A stretch of DNA of 64,000 bases from Verrucomicrobiaceae bacterium. Its GTDB lineage: Bacteria > Verrucomicrobiota > Verrucomicrobiia > Verrucomicrobiales > Verrucomicrobiaceae. Positions 16,221-24,377 of this stretch are shown piece by piece (positions within the stretch are counted from its first letter, which is position 1; each line of letters starts with the position of its first letter). The DNA is taken from positions 124,001 through 188,000 of the forward strand of contig JAEUHK010000127.1 in assembly GCA_016795465.1 (NCBI GenBank), in the 5' to 3' direction. The translations under genes and the position numbers were made by a program. The notes under the pieces are model-generated. The model was not told the DNA's origin. It saw only the letters and a list, made by a program, of their open reading frames with translations, and did not search any database.

Positions 16221-17075
16221 TCAGGGCATCGGAGGCTTCACAAACATGCTGGCGGTGCTCGGCGCGGCACTTTGGGCGGCGGAGCCAGTGAGAAGCGTTT
16301 TTCCCGTGAGCCGGCAGGACATGTAACCGACGAAAATCTCCGCCCGCATCTCCACGGGAAGGCGTTCGGCATCATCGGAGACCCAGATGGTGGCCGTCTT
16401 CATCTTCTTGTAGTTGGAGAGCTGCAGGTTATCACGGTCGATCTTGCGGATCTTCACGGCGAGCTTGATGCAGGGCTTGTCAGCGCCTTCGATCTTCATG
16501 TTTTCGCGGCCCAGCACTTCAAAGGTCGTGAGGTAGGGCTTGTCCCAGGGCTGCACGACTCGCGTGACGCTGTCGCCATTCGCCAGCGGCAGGCTGCGGA
16601 CATAGAGAATGATCGAGAGCAGGTCCTCGATGGGCGAAAAGCCGCACACATGCGTGGCGGTGGAGGCAGTGCCCTTGTGCGGCAGCACGGTGGACTCCGT
16701 GATTACGCGGCGCGGCTGAAAGGAAACGCGGTAGCGGCAGGTCTCGCTGCGATCCGTCTCGCTGTGCTGCATGAAAAGCGGATGCAACGTCTCGCGGCTG
16801 ATGATGGAGGACATCGTGCAGTCATAACTCCACAGCGTGCGGGCAAAGCCGGTGCTGGCGGCTTGTGCCGAGGCACGCCAGTAACGCGGACCCGCCTCCT
16901 GCACCGTCACGCGGGCCGTGCCGGCCTTGATGGTGTTGTTCCAGCCGAGCTCGAAATCGAGCACGCATGCTGGCACATTCAGCTGGCCGACCTGGTCTTT
17001 CGACAAGGACGAGGCCCACTCAGGCTGCGCGATCGCTGCAGCGGCGGCAAGAAGGACAAACAAAAGAAAGCGCAT
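16221..17075 (-). CDS. DUF3108-like exported protein
   Basis: 284 aa from ATG 17075, which begins a clear signal peptide (RFLLFVLLAAAAAIAQ). The frame opens earlier (17345) but would overlap the divergent propeller gene. The mature part resembles DUF3108: FELGWNNTIKAGTARVTV, then a middle region SPIEDLLSIILYVRSLPL and a C-terminal ATIWVSDDAERLPVEMRAEI. DUF3108 proteins are periplasmic/outer-membrane-associated and of unknown function. Twenty bp upstream of the redoxin-like gene. Confidence 0.75.
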   Translation of the reverse strand: MRFLLFVLLAAAAAIAQPEWASSLSKDQVGQLNVPACVLDFELGWNNTIKAGTARVTVQEAGPRYWRASAQAASTGFARTLWSYDCTMSSIISRETLHPLFMQHSETDRSETCRYRVSFQPRRVITESTVLPHKGTASTATHVCGFSPIEDLLSIILYVRSLPLANGDSVTRVVQPWDKPYLTTFEVLGRENMKIEGADKPCIKLAVKIRKIDRDNLQLSNYKKMKTATIWVSDDAERLPVEMRAEIFVGYMSCRLTGKTLLTGSAAQSAAPSTASMFVKPPMP

Positions 17076-17222
17076 GGGGGATGAACGGACAACTGAAGCT
17101 GCCTTTCGCTCGAAGTTCACCTCCCTTCGCAAACTTTCCGCCACCTTCCAGGCACTCATGCGGCCGCGGAAGCTAAGAACTTCACTGGCGGCGGCGTTTT
17201 TCACGCGCCATCCTCTCCTCTC

Positions 17223-18632
17223 ATGAAAGCAAGTCTTCTTCTCCTCGCCCTTCTCGCCGCCAGCGGCATCGCCCGTGCTGAACTCCGCACCTGGAAGGAC
17301 GCTTCCGGTGCCCACGAAATCAAAGCCGAGCTCGTTGGCGTGCAAAACGGCAAGGTGACGCTCAAACGCGAAAACGGCACGACCATCTCCCTGCCTCTCG
17401 CCAGCCTCAGCAAGGAAGATCAGGCCTTTCTCGGTGGCGGTAGCAGCAGTGGTGGCTCAGCCGCCGGTGACTGGCCGCAGTGGCGCGGCCCGAATCGCGA
17501 TGACATTTCCACCGAGACCGGTTTGCTCAAAAAATGGCCCGCGGGCGGCCCGAAGCGTGCCTGGGTGAATGAGGAAGGCGGCCTCGGCTATGCCGGTTTC
17601 GCAGTCGTGGGCGGCAAGCTCTACACGATGGGCCTTTTTGACGCCGAGGAGAAGCTCCTCTGCTTTGACGCCGCCACCGGCAAAAAGCTCTGGGACCTCA
17701 CTGTGGGCCCGATTTACAAAAACGGCTGGGGTGATGGCCCTCGTAGCACACCCACCGTGGCTGGTGGCAAAGTGTATGCCATCGCCGGTCAGGGCGATCT
17801 CGTCTGCGCCGACGCTACCAGCGGCAAGCAGGAGTGGAGCGTGAGCCTGCAAAAGGATCTCGGCGGCAAATTGCAAGGCTGGGGCTACACCGAGTCTCCG
17901 CTCGTCGATGGTGATCTCGTCATCGTGACGCCCGGCGGCTCGAAAGGTGCCATCGCCGGCCTTGATGCCAAAACGGGCAAGGTGAAGTGGCAGACCTCCG
18001 ATGTGACGGAGAACGCCCAATACTCCTCCATCATCCCCGCGGAGATCGGCGGCCAGCGCCAGTATGTGCAGCTCCTCATGAACAGCATCCTCGGCGTGTC
18101 GAAAGAAGGCAAGGTGCTGTGGAAGAGCGAGTTCCCCGGCAAGACCGCCGTCATCCCGACCTCGATCTACAGCAATGGCCAGGTCTATGTGGCCGCCGGT
18201 TACGGCGTGGGCTGCAAATCCATCAAGATCGACGGCGGCAATGCGGTCGATCTTTATGCCAACACCAACATGGTGAACCACCACGGCGGCGTCATCCTCA
18301 TCGATGGCAAGCTTTACGGCCACAGCGACAAAGGCGGCTGGACCTGCCAGGACTTCAAAACCGGTGAGATCGTGTGGCAGGACAAGGGCATCGGCAAAGG
18401 TGCCGTGACCTCCGCTGATGGCCATCTTATCTGCCTGTCGGAAGACAAAGGCACCGTGGCTCTCGTCAAAGTGAGCGACAAAGGCTGGGAAGAGGTCAGC
18501 AGCTTCGAACTCGAAGCTAAATCCTCCCAACGCAATCCGAAGGGCAAGATCTGGGTGCATCCCGTGGTCAGCGGCGGCAAGCTCTACCTCCGCGACCAGG
18601 AGTTCATCTCCTGCTACGACATCAAAGGCTGA
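17223..18632 (+). CDS. Exported SHD1 plus PQQ-like beta-propeller protein
   Basis: 469 aa. A signal peptide (SLLLLALLAASGIARA) is followed by an SHD1-type domain (residues 20-70: LRTWKDASGAHEIKAELVGV, then NGTTISLPLASLSKEDQ). The remainder is a PQQ-like beta-propeller beginning DWPQWRGPNRDD, with repeats such as DAATGKKLWDL, DATSGKQEWSV, DAKTGKVKWQT and DFKTGEIVWQD. These proteins are common in Verrucomicrobia and Planctomycetes; most lack dehydrogenase residues and probably bind ligands or proteins. Divergent from the DUF3108 gene; its stop codon overlaps the next start by one base (TGATG). Confidence 0.88.
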   Translation: MKASLLLLALLAASGIARAELRTWKDASGAHEIKAELVGVQNGKVTLKRENGTTISLPLASLSKEDQAFLGGGSSSGGSAAGDWPQWRGPNRDDISTETGLLKKWPAGGPKRAWVNEEGGLGYAGFAVVGGKLYTMGLFDAEEKLLCFDAATGKKLWDLTVGPIYKNGWGDGPRSTPTVAGGKVYAIAGQGDLVCADATSGKQEWSVSLQKDLGGKLQGWGYTESPLVDGDLVIVTPGGSKGAIAGLDAKTGKVKWQTSDVTENAQYSSIIPAEIGGQRQYVQLLMNSILGVSKEGKVLWKSEFPGKTAVIPTSIYSNGQVYVAAGYGVGCKSIKIDGGNAVDLYANTNMVNHHGGVILIDGKLYGHSDKGGWTCQDFKTGEIVWQDKGIGKGAVTSADGHLICLSEDKGTVALVKVSDKGWEEVSSFELEAKSSQRNPKGKIWVHPVVSGGKLYLRDQEFISCYDIKG

Positions 18633-19303
18633 TGAATCGAGTAATGAAGCATCTTTGGAGGGCGGGATTTCATTCCCGCCCTTTTTTCTGCGCCTGCCTC
18701 GTGCTGGCACTGGTGCAGTGCGGTCGCAAAACGGAGTCAAAACGCGAGTGGCGTCTGCTCGATGCCCCGCATGCGGCGTCGTGGCGTGCCTCTGGCATGG
18801 ACGAGCAGGGAAAGGCCTTCGTGAAGGATGGTGAGATCACCACCGGCATTGGCGCACCGATGACGGGCATCACCTTCATCGCGTGGGAAAGCCTCGGCGT
18901 GCCGCGTGATCGCTACATCATCGAATACGAGGCCATGCGGGCGGAGGGCGCTGACTTCTTTGGCAGCATCACTTTTCCCGTGCGGGACTCCGGCCTGACC
19001 TTCATCATCGGCGGCTGGGGCGGAAGACTCACCGGCGTCTCCAGCATCGACGGCCTCGACGCCAGCGAGAACATGACGCGGGGCAATTTCGCCTTTGAAA
19101 ACAACCGCTGGTATCGCGTGCGCATCGAATTGAAGGATGAAAACCTCACCATCACCATCGACGGTCGGCCGTTTGTGAATGTCAGCCTCAAAGGCCGCGA
19201 GACTGGCCTGCGCTACGGCGAGATCTCGAAGTGCCTGCCGCTCGGCTTTGCCAGCTACTTTACCACCGCCCGCATCCGACATGTGGTCGTGCGTGAGCTT
19301 TGA
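18632..19303 (+). CDS. Lipoprotein with a concanavalin-like (DUF1080-like) fold
   Basis: 223 aa with a lipoprotein signal (CACLVLALVQC). The mature domain has the pattern of LamG/DUF1080-type jelly rolls: YIIEYEAMRAEGADFFGSIT, NNRWYRVRIELKDENLTITI, and FASYFTTARIRHVVVREL at the end. The start overlaps the preceding stop (TGATG); ATG 18644 is an alternative. An intrinsic-terminator-shaped hairpin lies within the first 20 codons, so expression may be attenuated relative to the propeller gene. Ligand unknown. Confidence 0.7.
   Translation: MNRVMKHLWRAGFHSRPFFCACLVLALVQCGRKTESKREWRLLDAPHAASWRASGMDEQGKAFVKDGEITTGIGAPMTGITFIAWESLGVPRDRYIIEYEAMRAEGADFFGSITFPVRDSGLTFIIGGWGGRLTGVSSIDGLDASENMTRGNFAFENNRWYRVRIELKDENLTITIDGRPFVNVSLKGRETGLRYGEISKCLPLGFASYFTTARIRHVVVREL
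18660..18687 (+). terminator. Intrinsic terminator shape inside the start of the lipoprotein gene
   Basis: Stem GGGCGGGA (18660-18667) pairs with TCCCGCCC (18674-18681), loop TTTCAT, followed directly by T6. It lies 28 bp after the propeller stop codon but inside the next reading frame. Confidence 0.7.
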
Positions 19304-19360
19304 AGAAAACACGGAATGCTTGACCATCTCTACGCCGCCTCATAGCATCTCCTTTTTCCC

Positions 19361-20119
19361 ATGCCCTCCGAACACTTCAACCCCGGCCAGATCATCTTCA
19401 AAGAAGGCGAAAAATCCCACGATGCCTACTACGTCGTGCATGGAGCCGTCGAGATCAGCGTCTCCACAGCTCATGGCAAGCAGGTGCTGGGCAAAATCGG
19501 CTCCGGCGAAGTGTTTGGCGAAATGGGCATGATCATGGACCGGCCCCGCTCGGCCACCGCCACGGCGCTGGAGGCCACGCTGGTGGAAAGCATCTCGGAG
19601 ACGGACTTTGAGTCCTACTTCCTGCAAAACCCGGACCGCCTCCACACCTACCTTTCCACGCTGTTTGAGCGCATTCGCAAGACCGACCTCCTGCTCCAGG
19701 TCTCCGGCCATGCGCCAGTGCCGCCTCCGCCGAAATCAACGGCGAAAGAGCCCGTCTTCCGCGTGCGCATCACACCTGTCGATGGCAATGGCAAGTCCAC
19801 CACCATCACCAAGCTGCCCTTCCGCATTGGCCGCGCCTACTTTGACACCGGCGTGAACGCCCTCTCCCGCAACGAATACTCCATCGAGGACCACGCCCCC
19901 TACCAGCTCTCCCGCAGCCACTGCGAAATCGACTTCGAAAACGGCCACTTTGTCCTCCGCGACCGCGGCAGCAAGCTGGGCACCTTCGTGAACGGCGAGC
20001 AGGTCTTCGTGGATAGCGGCAAGATCAGCGCCGAGCTCAAACAAGGCGAAAACGACATCGTCTTCGGCACCCACGGCAGCCCCCACCACTACTCGATCTT
20101 CATCGAGGAGCTGAAGTAG
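19361..20119 (+). CDS. Cyclic-nucleotide-binding domain plus FHA domain protein
   Basis: 252 aa. Residues 5-110 form a CRP-type cNMP-binding fold (GQIIFKEGEKSHDAYYVVHG, then GSGEVFGEMGMIMDRPRSAT, the phosphate-binding cassette). A Pro-rich linker precedes an FHA domain (residues 130-250) with the phosphothreonine-binding pattern: LSRSHCEI and NGHFVLRDRGSKLGTFVNG. No DNA-binding domain is present, so it is a signalling adaptor rather than a CRP regulator. The FHA part may bind a phosphorylated partner of the adjacent Ser/Thr kinase, with which it converges; that is inference. Confidence 0.85.
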   Translation: MPSEHFNPGQIIFKEGEKSHDAYYVVHGAVEISVSTAHGKQVLGKIGSGEVFGEMGMIMDRPRSATATALEATLVESISETDFESYFLQNPDRLHTYLSTLFERIRKTDLLLQVSGHAPVPPPPKSTAKEPVFRVRITPVDGNGKSTTITKLPFRIGRAYFDTGVNALSRNEYSIEDHAPYQLSRSHCEIDFENGHFVLRDRGSKLGTFVNGEQVFVDSGKISAELKQGENDIVFGTHGSPHHYSIFIEELK

Positions 20120-20139
20120 CGGCGAACAATGCCAGCGCC

Positions 20140-23100
20140 TCAACGTGGGTGCCTCTGCTGGAGCAGCCACTGCATGTCTTTGATCAAAACGGGGCTGTAA
20201 GGGTAGATGGCATCGAAAAGGGTCTTCGCGGCCGCAGGGTCGTTCCAGGCGCGGAGGTAGGCGTAGAGGTGGGAGATCTCGCCACGCGGGTTCATGGCCA
20301 TTTCGGTGACGAGGCTGCCCACGATCTGGTGCACGCGAGCGGTTTGCTCCGGCGTGGCCTGGGGGAAGGCAGTGGTGAGGAAGTAGTGCTCGAAGAGCAG
20401 GCGGTAAAAGCACCGGACGAGCTCCCGCGGCGGCTGACGGCAGAGAACGTAGTCCTCGGCGAATTGCCGGCCTTCGTCGCTTTGAAGCACGGCGTTGAAG
20501 GTGGTGAGCCAGGCGGGATCGGTGAGGAAAGTGCCATTGAAGGCAGCTTTGGCTTTCGTCTGCTCTTCCCCGATGAGATGACGACCGGCCAGGGTGGTGA
20601 GCAGGTCACCCGCCATGCGCAAATCCCAGGCTTGAGCGAGGCTGCCCAGGATGACGCGGTCCATGAGGTGCAGCGGGCTTCTCATCGTAACGGTTTGGGC
20701 GATGGAGCGGGCTTTTTGCCAGGCGCTCTGGGCGCGGTCCTCCGTGTTTTGAAGACGATAAAGCATGCCTTCGAGCAGCCAGAGGCTGGTGTGGATGCGA
20801 TTGTCCATCTCCTCAGGCCGCAACTGCCTGGCTTCTTGAATGAGAGTGATGGCACCGCGAAGATTCCGCCCCCGAGCGGCGCGGCGGGCCTGCTCCATAT
20901 GCCAGAGGGCCTGCACGGTGGGATCATCCGGCCTCTTCTTTTTCCACTGGTTGAGCCTACTGGCCAGAGACACATTGCTCTCAGAAGGCTGGATGCGGCA
21001 CGATTGATCGAGGCAGTTAGTGACGGCACGCATGTCGTCAGGAGTGCGGACCGTCTGCAGGGCGTCATCCAATCCATCCCAATAGAGGGAATAGCTTTCC
21101 CGATCCAGACCAGCGGAATGGTGGGCGAGAGCGAATCGGGAGGCGATCTGCACGGGCGGCTGGCGCAGAAGCCGGAATGCCTTGGTGGCTTCGGTGATCC
21201 TGATCGGATCCACCCTCGGGAGAGCGCTGCTCATGCCGACATGGGCGTAGGCCTGGCTGATGACATCGACCTGCTTCTGGCTGACATGCCCGATCATCGA
21301 AGCGGGCAGCGGATCAGGGAGAAGCGCCAGGTAGCGGTGCGCATCACCGGATTCGGAGATGACACTGTGGATCCACAATCGAATGAGGCTGCGATCTCGC
21401 CACTGGCTGGAAGGACCTGTGGCGAGGGATTTCCAAAGCGGCAGGGCCTCGGCAGATTCGCCTTGGAGCAAAAGGCACTCGGCGGTCTTGTAGCGAGCCT
21501 CGGCACCGAACTGCGGATCGCCACGCAGCCGTTCGTAGTGGCGGATGGCTTCCGCATAGCTCCCCTGCATGGCGGCGAGGTCGGCCTCTTCCAGCGGACT
21601 GATGGCATCGGCGCGACGGGTGCGCAGGGTAAGTTCTTTTAGGCCGAGGTTCTTGGGCCAGTTCAACCGCCAGTAGTTGGTTGCCTGTGCGCTGGCCTGC
21701 GTAAAAACGAAATCCGCACGCAAACTGTGGCGCTCATTGACACGGGCTTCGACCCAGTCCCGCTCCAGACGCACGCTCATGCGGAAAGGCTGGTCCAGCA
21801 GATGCACATCCGGGATGTGCAGGGTGCGAATGTCGTCCTGGTTCACCTTCAAGGTGAGCACAAAGCTTTCCAGGTCGGCTGAGGTATCTTTGAGCATCTG
21901 GCCGCGCATGGTGGTGCTGAGGTGGCGGACCCGATACAGCCCGGCGGCCACTCGTGCGCCCTGATGGTAGAAGACGATGGTAGCCGGGTGATAGTCGTGC
22001 GCATCCACTTGGAAGGTGAAGATGACTTCCGAAGGCACGGACACCGAATCAGTGAAGGTGATCGGTGAGGGAACCTCCGGCGGACCATCGTAAGCCGGGT
22101 AGAGCAGACTGCCGGTCACCTGGACCTCGCTTCTTGGGAACAGACCCTGGAGATCGCTGAAGGGAGCCCGGAGTTGCGCACGGGTCTCCCACCGCCCCTC
22201 ACGCTCCGTGATCAGGCTTTGCAGGCGGCTGGCATGGAGCGGGGCTCGGGGTTGCAGCCAGGTGTTCAGCGTGCGGAGCCAGGTGTAGTCCTCCTCCCGC
22301 AAGTGGTTCTGCTGGAGGCGGGACTCCATGTCGCGCACCACGTCGTCGTGAAAGCGCTGTCGGATCTGCGCGGCGAGGGGCGCGCTGGATGTTTCCAATG
22401 CGGCGAGGATCGTCTCGGCTTCCTCCAGGCTCGGTTGATTCCAGACGGTGTTCTGCATCGCCGTGGTGAGGCGGGTTTGCAGGGCAAACCGCTCCCGCTG
22501 GGCACCAGACCGCTGCACATTCCAGAGAGCAAAAGCTCCGAGCACGACGCACGCCGCCAGCGCGGCGGTAAGCGCTGGTTTTCTCCGTGCACGGCGCACG
22601 AAGCGTGTGGCGAGCGGCAGCGGACGGGCATGGACCGGTTCACCAGTGAGGAAGCGGTCGAGGTCATCGGCCAGCGCGATGCCATCCAAATAGCGATCCG
22701 CGGGGCGGTGGGAGAGCGCCTTGAGGAGGACGCATTCCAAATCACGCGGGATGTCGGGATTCAGCGCGGAGGGCGGCGCGGGGCGGATCTCCTCGGCATG
22801 GCGGCGGACGACCTGGGTGAGGTCACCGGGGTGCGGATGCACCTGCGTGAGCAGCTCGTAGAGCGTGGCTCCGATGCCGTAAACGTCTGTGGCGGGTGAG
22901 ACAGGGCCGCGTGCACGATCAATCTGCTCCGGAGCCATGTAGGGTGCGGTGCCGAGCGCTTCATTGGTCAGCGTGAGGGTGAGGCCCTCTTGCTGCTTGG
23001 CGATGGAGAAATCGACGATGACAGGCTGCCGCGTGAGGCTGCTGACGAGGATGTTCGCGGGCTTCAGATCCCGATGCACGATGCCGTGGCCGTGGAACCA

Positions 23101-23538
23101 CCCGGCGGCACGCGCCACCTGTGCGATGAGCTTCACCCGATCCCGCAACGGCAGCCGATGCGTCTCGCACCACCGTTTGAGGTTCAAACCTGGGATGAAC
23201 TCCATGACGATGCAGGCCTGCTCATCGGTGATTTGGAAGTCGAGGATGGGCACGACATGCTCATGCGCACCGGCCTCGCGGAGGCGGGTGAGGGTCTCGC
23301 CCTCGATTTCGAGACGGGCGAGGGTCTGCTCATCGCCGCTGCGGGCGGGGTCGAGGAGCTTCAGGGCCACGGTGCGGCCGGTGGCGACCTCTCGTGCCCG
23401 CCAGACCTGCCCCATGGCACCCGAGCCGATCTTTTGGAGGTCATCGAAGCGATGACTCCAGCCAAAGGGGGAAAGCAGCGAGATGGGAGGCAGGATGGAC
23501 AAAGCGATGACAGAGGTAAACGTTGCCGCGAACCGCAA
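20140..23538 (-). CDS. Large membrane Ser/Thr protein kinase with long sensor region
   Basis: Up to 1132 aa. The Hanks-type kinase domain spans about residues 31-300: glycine loop IGSGAMGQVW, Lys60 in VALK, catalytic HRDLKPAN (Asp157), APYMAPEQ. The metal-binding DFG motif is DFS (176-178). A membrane helix (residues 322-340) is followed by about 790 residues, including a beta-rich part and helical repeats resembling TPRs (YAEAIRHYERL, ESAEALPLWKSL). Start uncertain: TTG 23538 or TTG 23502. Divergent from the sigma-factor gene with an inverted repeat between them. Confidence 0.85.
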   Translation of the reverse strand: MRFAATFTSVIALSILPPISLLSPFGWSHRFDDLQKIGSGAMGQVWRAREVATGRTVALKLLDPARSGDEQTLARLEIEGETLTRLREAGAHEHVVPILDFQITDEQACIVMEFIPGLNLKRWCETHRLPLRDRVKLIAQVARAAGWFHGHGIVHRDLKPANILVSSLTRQPVIVDFSIAKQQEGLTLTLTNEALGTAPYMAPEQIDRARGPVSPATDVYGIGATLYELLTQVHPHPGDLTQVVRRHAEEIRPAPPSALNPDIPRDLECVLLKALSHRPADRYLDGIALADDLDRFLTGEPVHARPLPLATRFVRRARRKPALTAALAACVVLGAFALWNVQRSGAQRERFALQTRLTTAMQNTVWNQPSLEEAETILAALETSSAPLAAQIRQRFHDDVVRDMESRLQQNHLREEDYTWLRTLNTWLQPRAPLHASRLQSLITEREGRWETRAQLRAPFSDLQGLFPRSEVQVTGSLLYPAYDGPPEVPSPITFTDSVSVPSEVIFTFQVDAHDYHPATIVFYHQGARVAAGLYRVRHLSTTMRGQMLKDTSADLESFVLTLKVNQDDIRTLHIPDVHLLDQPFRMSVRLERDWVEARVNERHSLRADFVFTQASAQATNYWRLNWPKNLGLKELTLRTRRADAISPLEEADLAAMQGSYAEAIRHYERLRGDPQFGAEARYKTAECLLLQGESAEALPLWKSLATGPSSQWRDRSLIRLWIHSVISESGDAHRYLALLPDPLPASMIGHVSQKQVDVISQAYAHVGMSSALPRVDPIRITEATKAFRLLRQPPVQIASRFALAHHSAGLDRESYSLYWDGLDDALQTVRTPDDMRAVTNCLDQSCRIQPSESNVSLASRLNQWKKKRPDDPTVQALWHMEQARRAARGRNLRGAITLIQEARQLRPEEMDNRIHTSLWLLEGMLYRLQNTEDRAQSAWQKARSIAQTVTMRSPLHLMDRVILGSLAQAWDLRMAGDLLTTLAGRHLIGEEQTKAKAAFNGTFLTDPAWLTTFNAVLQSDEGRQFAEDYVLCRQPPRELVRCFYRLLFEHYFLTTAFPQATPEQTARVHQIVGSLVTEMAMNPRGEISHLYAYLRAWNDPAAAKTLFDAIYPYSPVLIKDMQWLLQQRHPR

Positions 23539-23548
23539 AAAACATTTT

Positions 23549-23585
23549 TTAACCCATCATCACCATTCACTGATGGTTGGGTTAA
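23549..23585. promoter_or_regulatory. Inverted repeat between divergent kinase and sigma-factor genes
   Basis: TTAACCCATCATCA (23549-23562) pairs imperfectly with TGATGGTTGGGTTAA (23571-23585). A dyad in a short gap (about 60 bp) between divergent starts is a good candidate operator or shared promoter element. Confidence 0.5.
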
Positions 23586-23599
23586 GAATACGATCCTCC

Positions 23600-24367
23600 A
23601 TGTCATTGCCCCCCAACCAGGCCCAACGACCAACCAGACTCTTTCCCACGACCTCCGGCACGCTGATCGCACGCCTGCGTGCCGAGGATGCCAGCACGCG
23701 TGAGACCTCGGTGGCACGTTTTTGCCTGCGATACTACCCGGCGATCTATGGCTATGCCCGCTCGATGGGACTGAAGGAGCACGATGCGCAGGATCGCGTG
23801 CAGGATTTCTTCTTCGAAGTGGTGCGGGACGATCTGCTGCGGCGTTTTGACCCGGGGCGTGGCACACGCCTGAGCACCTGGCTGATCAGTTGCTTCCGCA
23901 AAATGGAGGCCAGCCACCGCACCGCGGCCTCAGCGCTGAAACGCGGCGGTGGGCACGAGTTGGTGGAGTTTGATCCCGAGCACGCGGAGCACAGCTACCA
24001 GGCCGCACACCTCGCCCATTTGGCCCCGGAGCCTACGTTTGACCTCATGCTGGCCCGCGAGATCTGGCGGGCAGCCCGTGCCCGCCTGCAACAAAAGCAC
24101 GATGACAAAGGGAACGGCGCCCTCGTGCGTGAACTACTGCCGGTGTGCCTGATGGATCGCTGGCCGCCGCGGCCGATGCCGACACAGGAAGAGCTGGCCG
24201 CGAAGCATCAAACGACGCCCACACGCCTGAAGGCCTTCTTCAACCGCACGCTCAAAACGCAGGGACGCCGCCTGTTCGACGAGGAAGCTCTCGCAGCCCA
24301 TGCTGGCATCACGGAAAGTGACACGCAGCACCTCTGGCTGCTCTTGTGCCAGCACGGCGAGGAATGA
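23600..24367 (+). CDS. ECF-like sigma-70 family factor
   Basis: 255 aa from ATG 23600 (ATG 23573 also possible but would lie in the dyad). Region 2 is recognisable: RETSVARFCLRYYPAIYGYA, DAQDRVQDFFFEVV and STWLISCFRKMEASHR. Region 4 appears in PTQEELAAKHQTTPTRLKAF as a helix-turn-helix. This longer, planctomycete/verrucomicrobial ECF-like type often sits beside Ser/Thr kinase genes, as here. It probably transcribes targets in response to the divergent kinase; the targets are not known. Confidence 0.8.
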   Translation: MSLPPNQAQRPTRLFPTTSGTLIARLRAEDASTRETSVARFCLRYYPAIYGYARSMGLKEHDAQDRVQDFFFEVVRDDLLRRFDPGRGTRLSTWLISCFRKMEASHRTAASALKRGGGHELVEFDPEHAEHSYQAAHLAHLAPEPTFDLMLAREIWRAARARLQQKHDDKGNGALVRELLPVCLMDRWPPRPMPTQEELAAKHQTTPTRLKAFFNRTLKTQGRRLFDEEALAAHAGITESDTQHLWLLLCQHGEE

Positions 24368-24377
24368 AAAACGGCCC

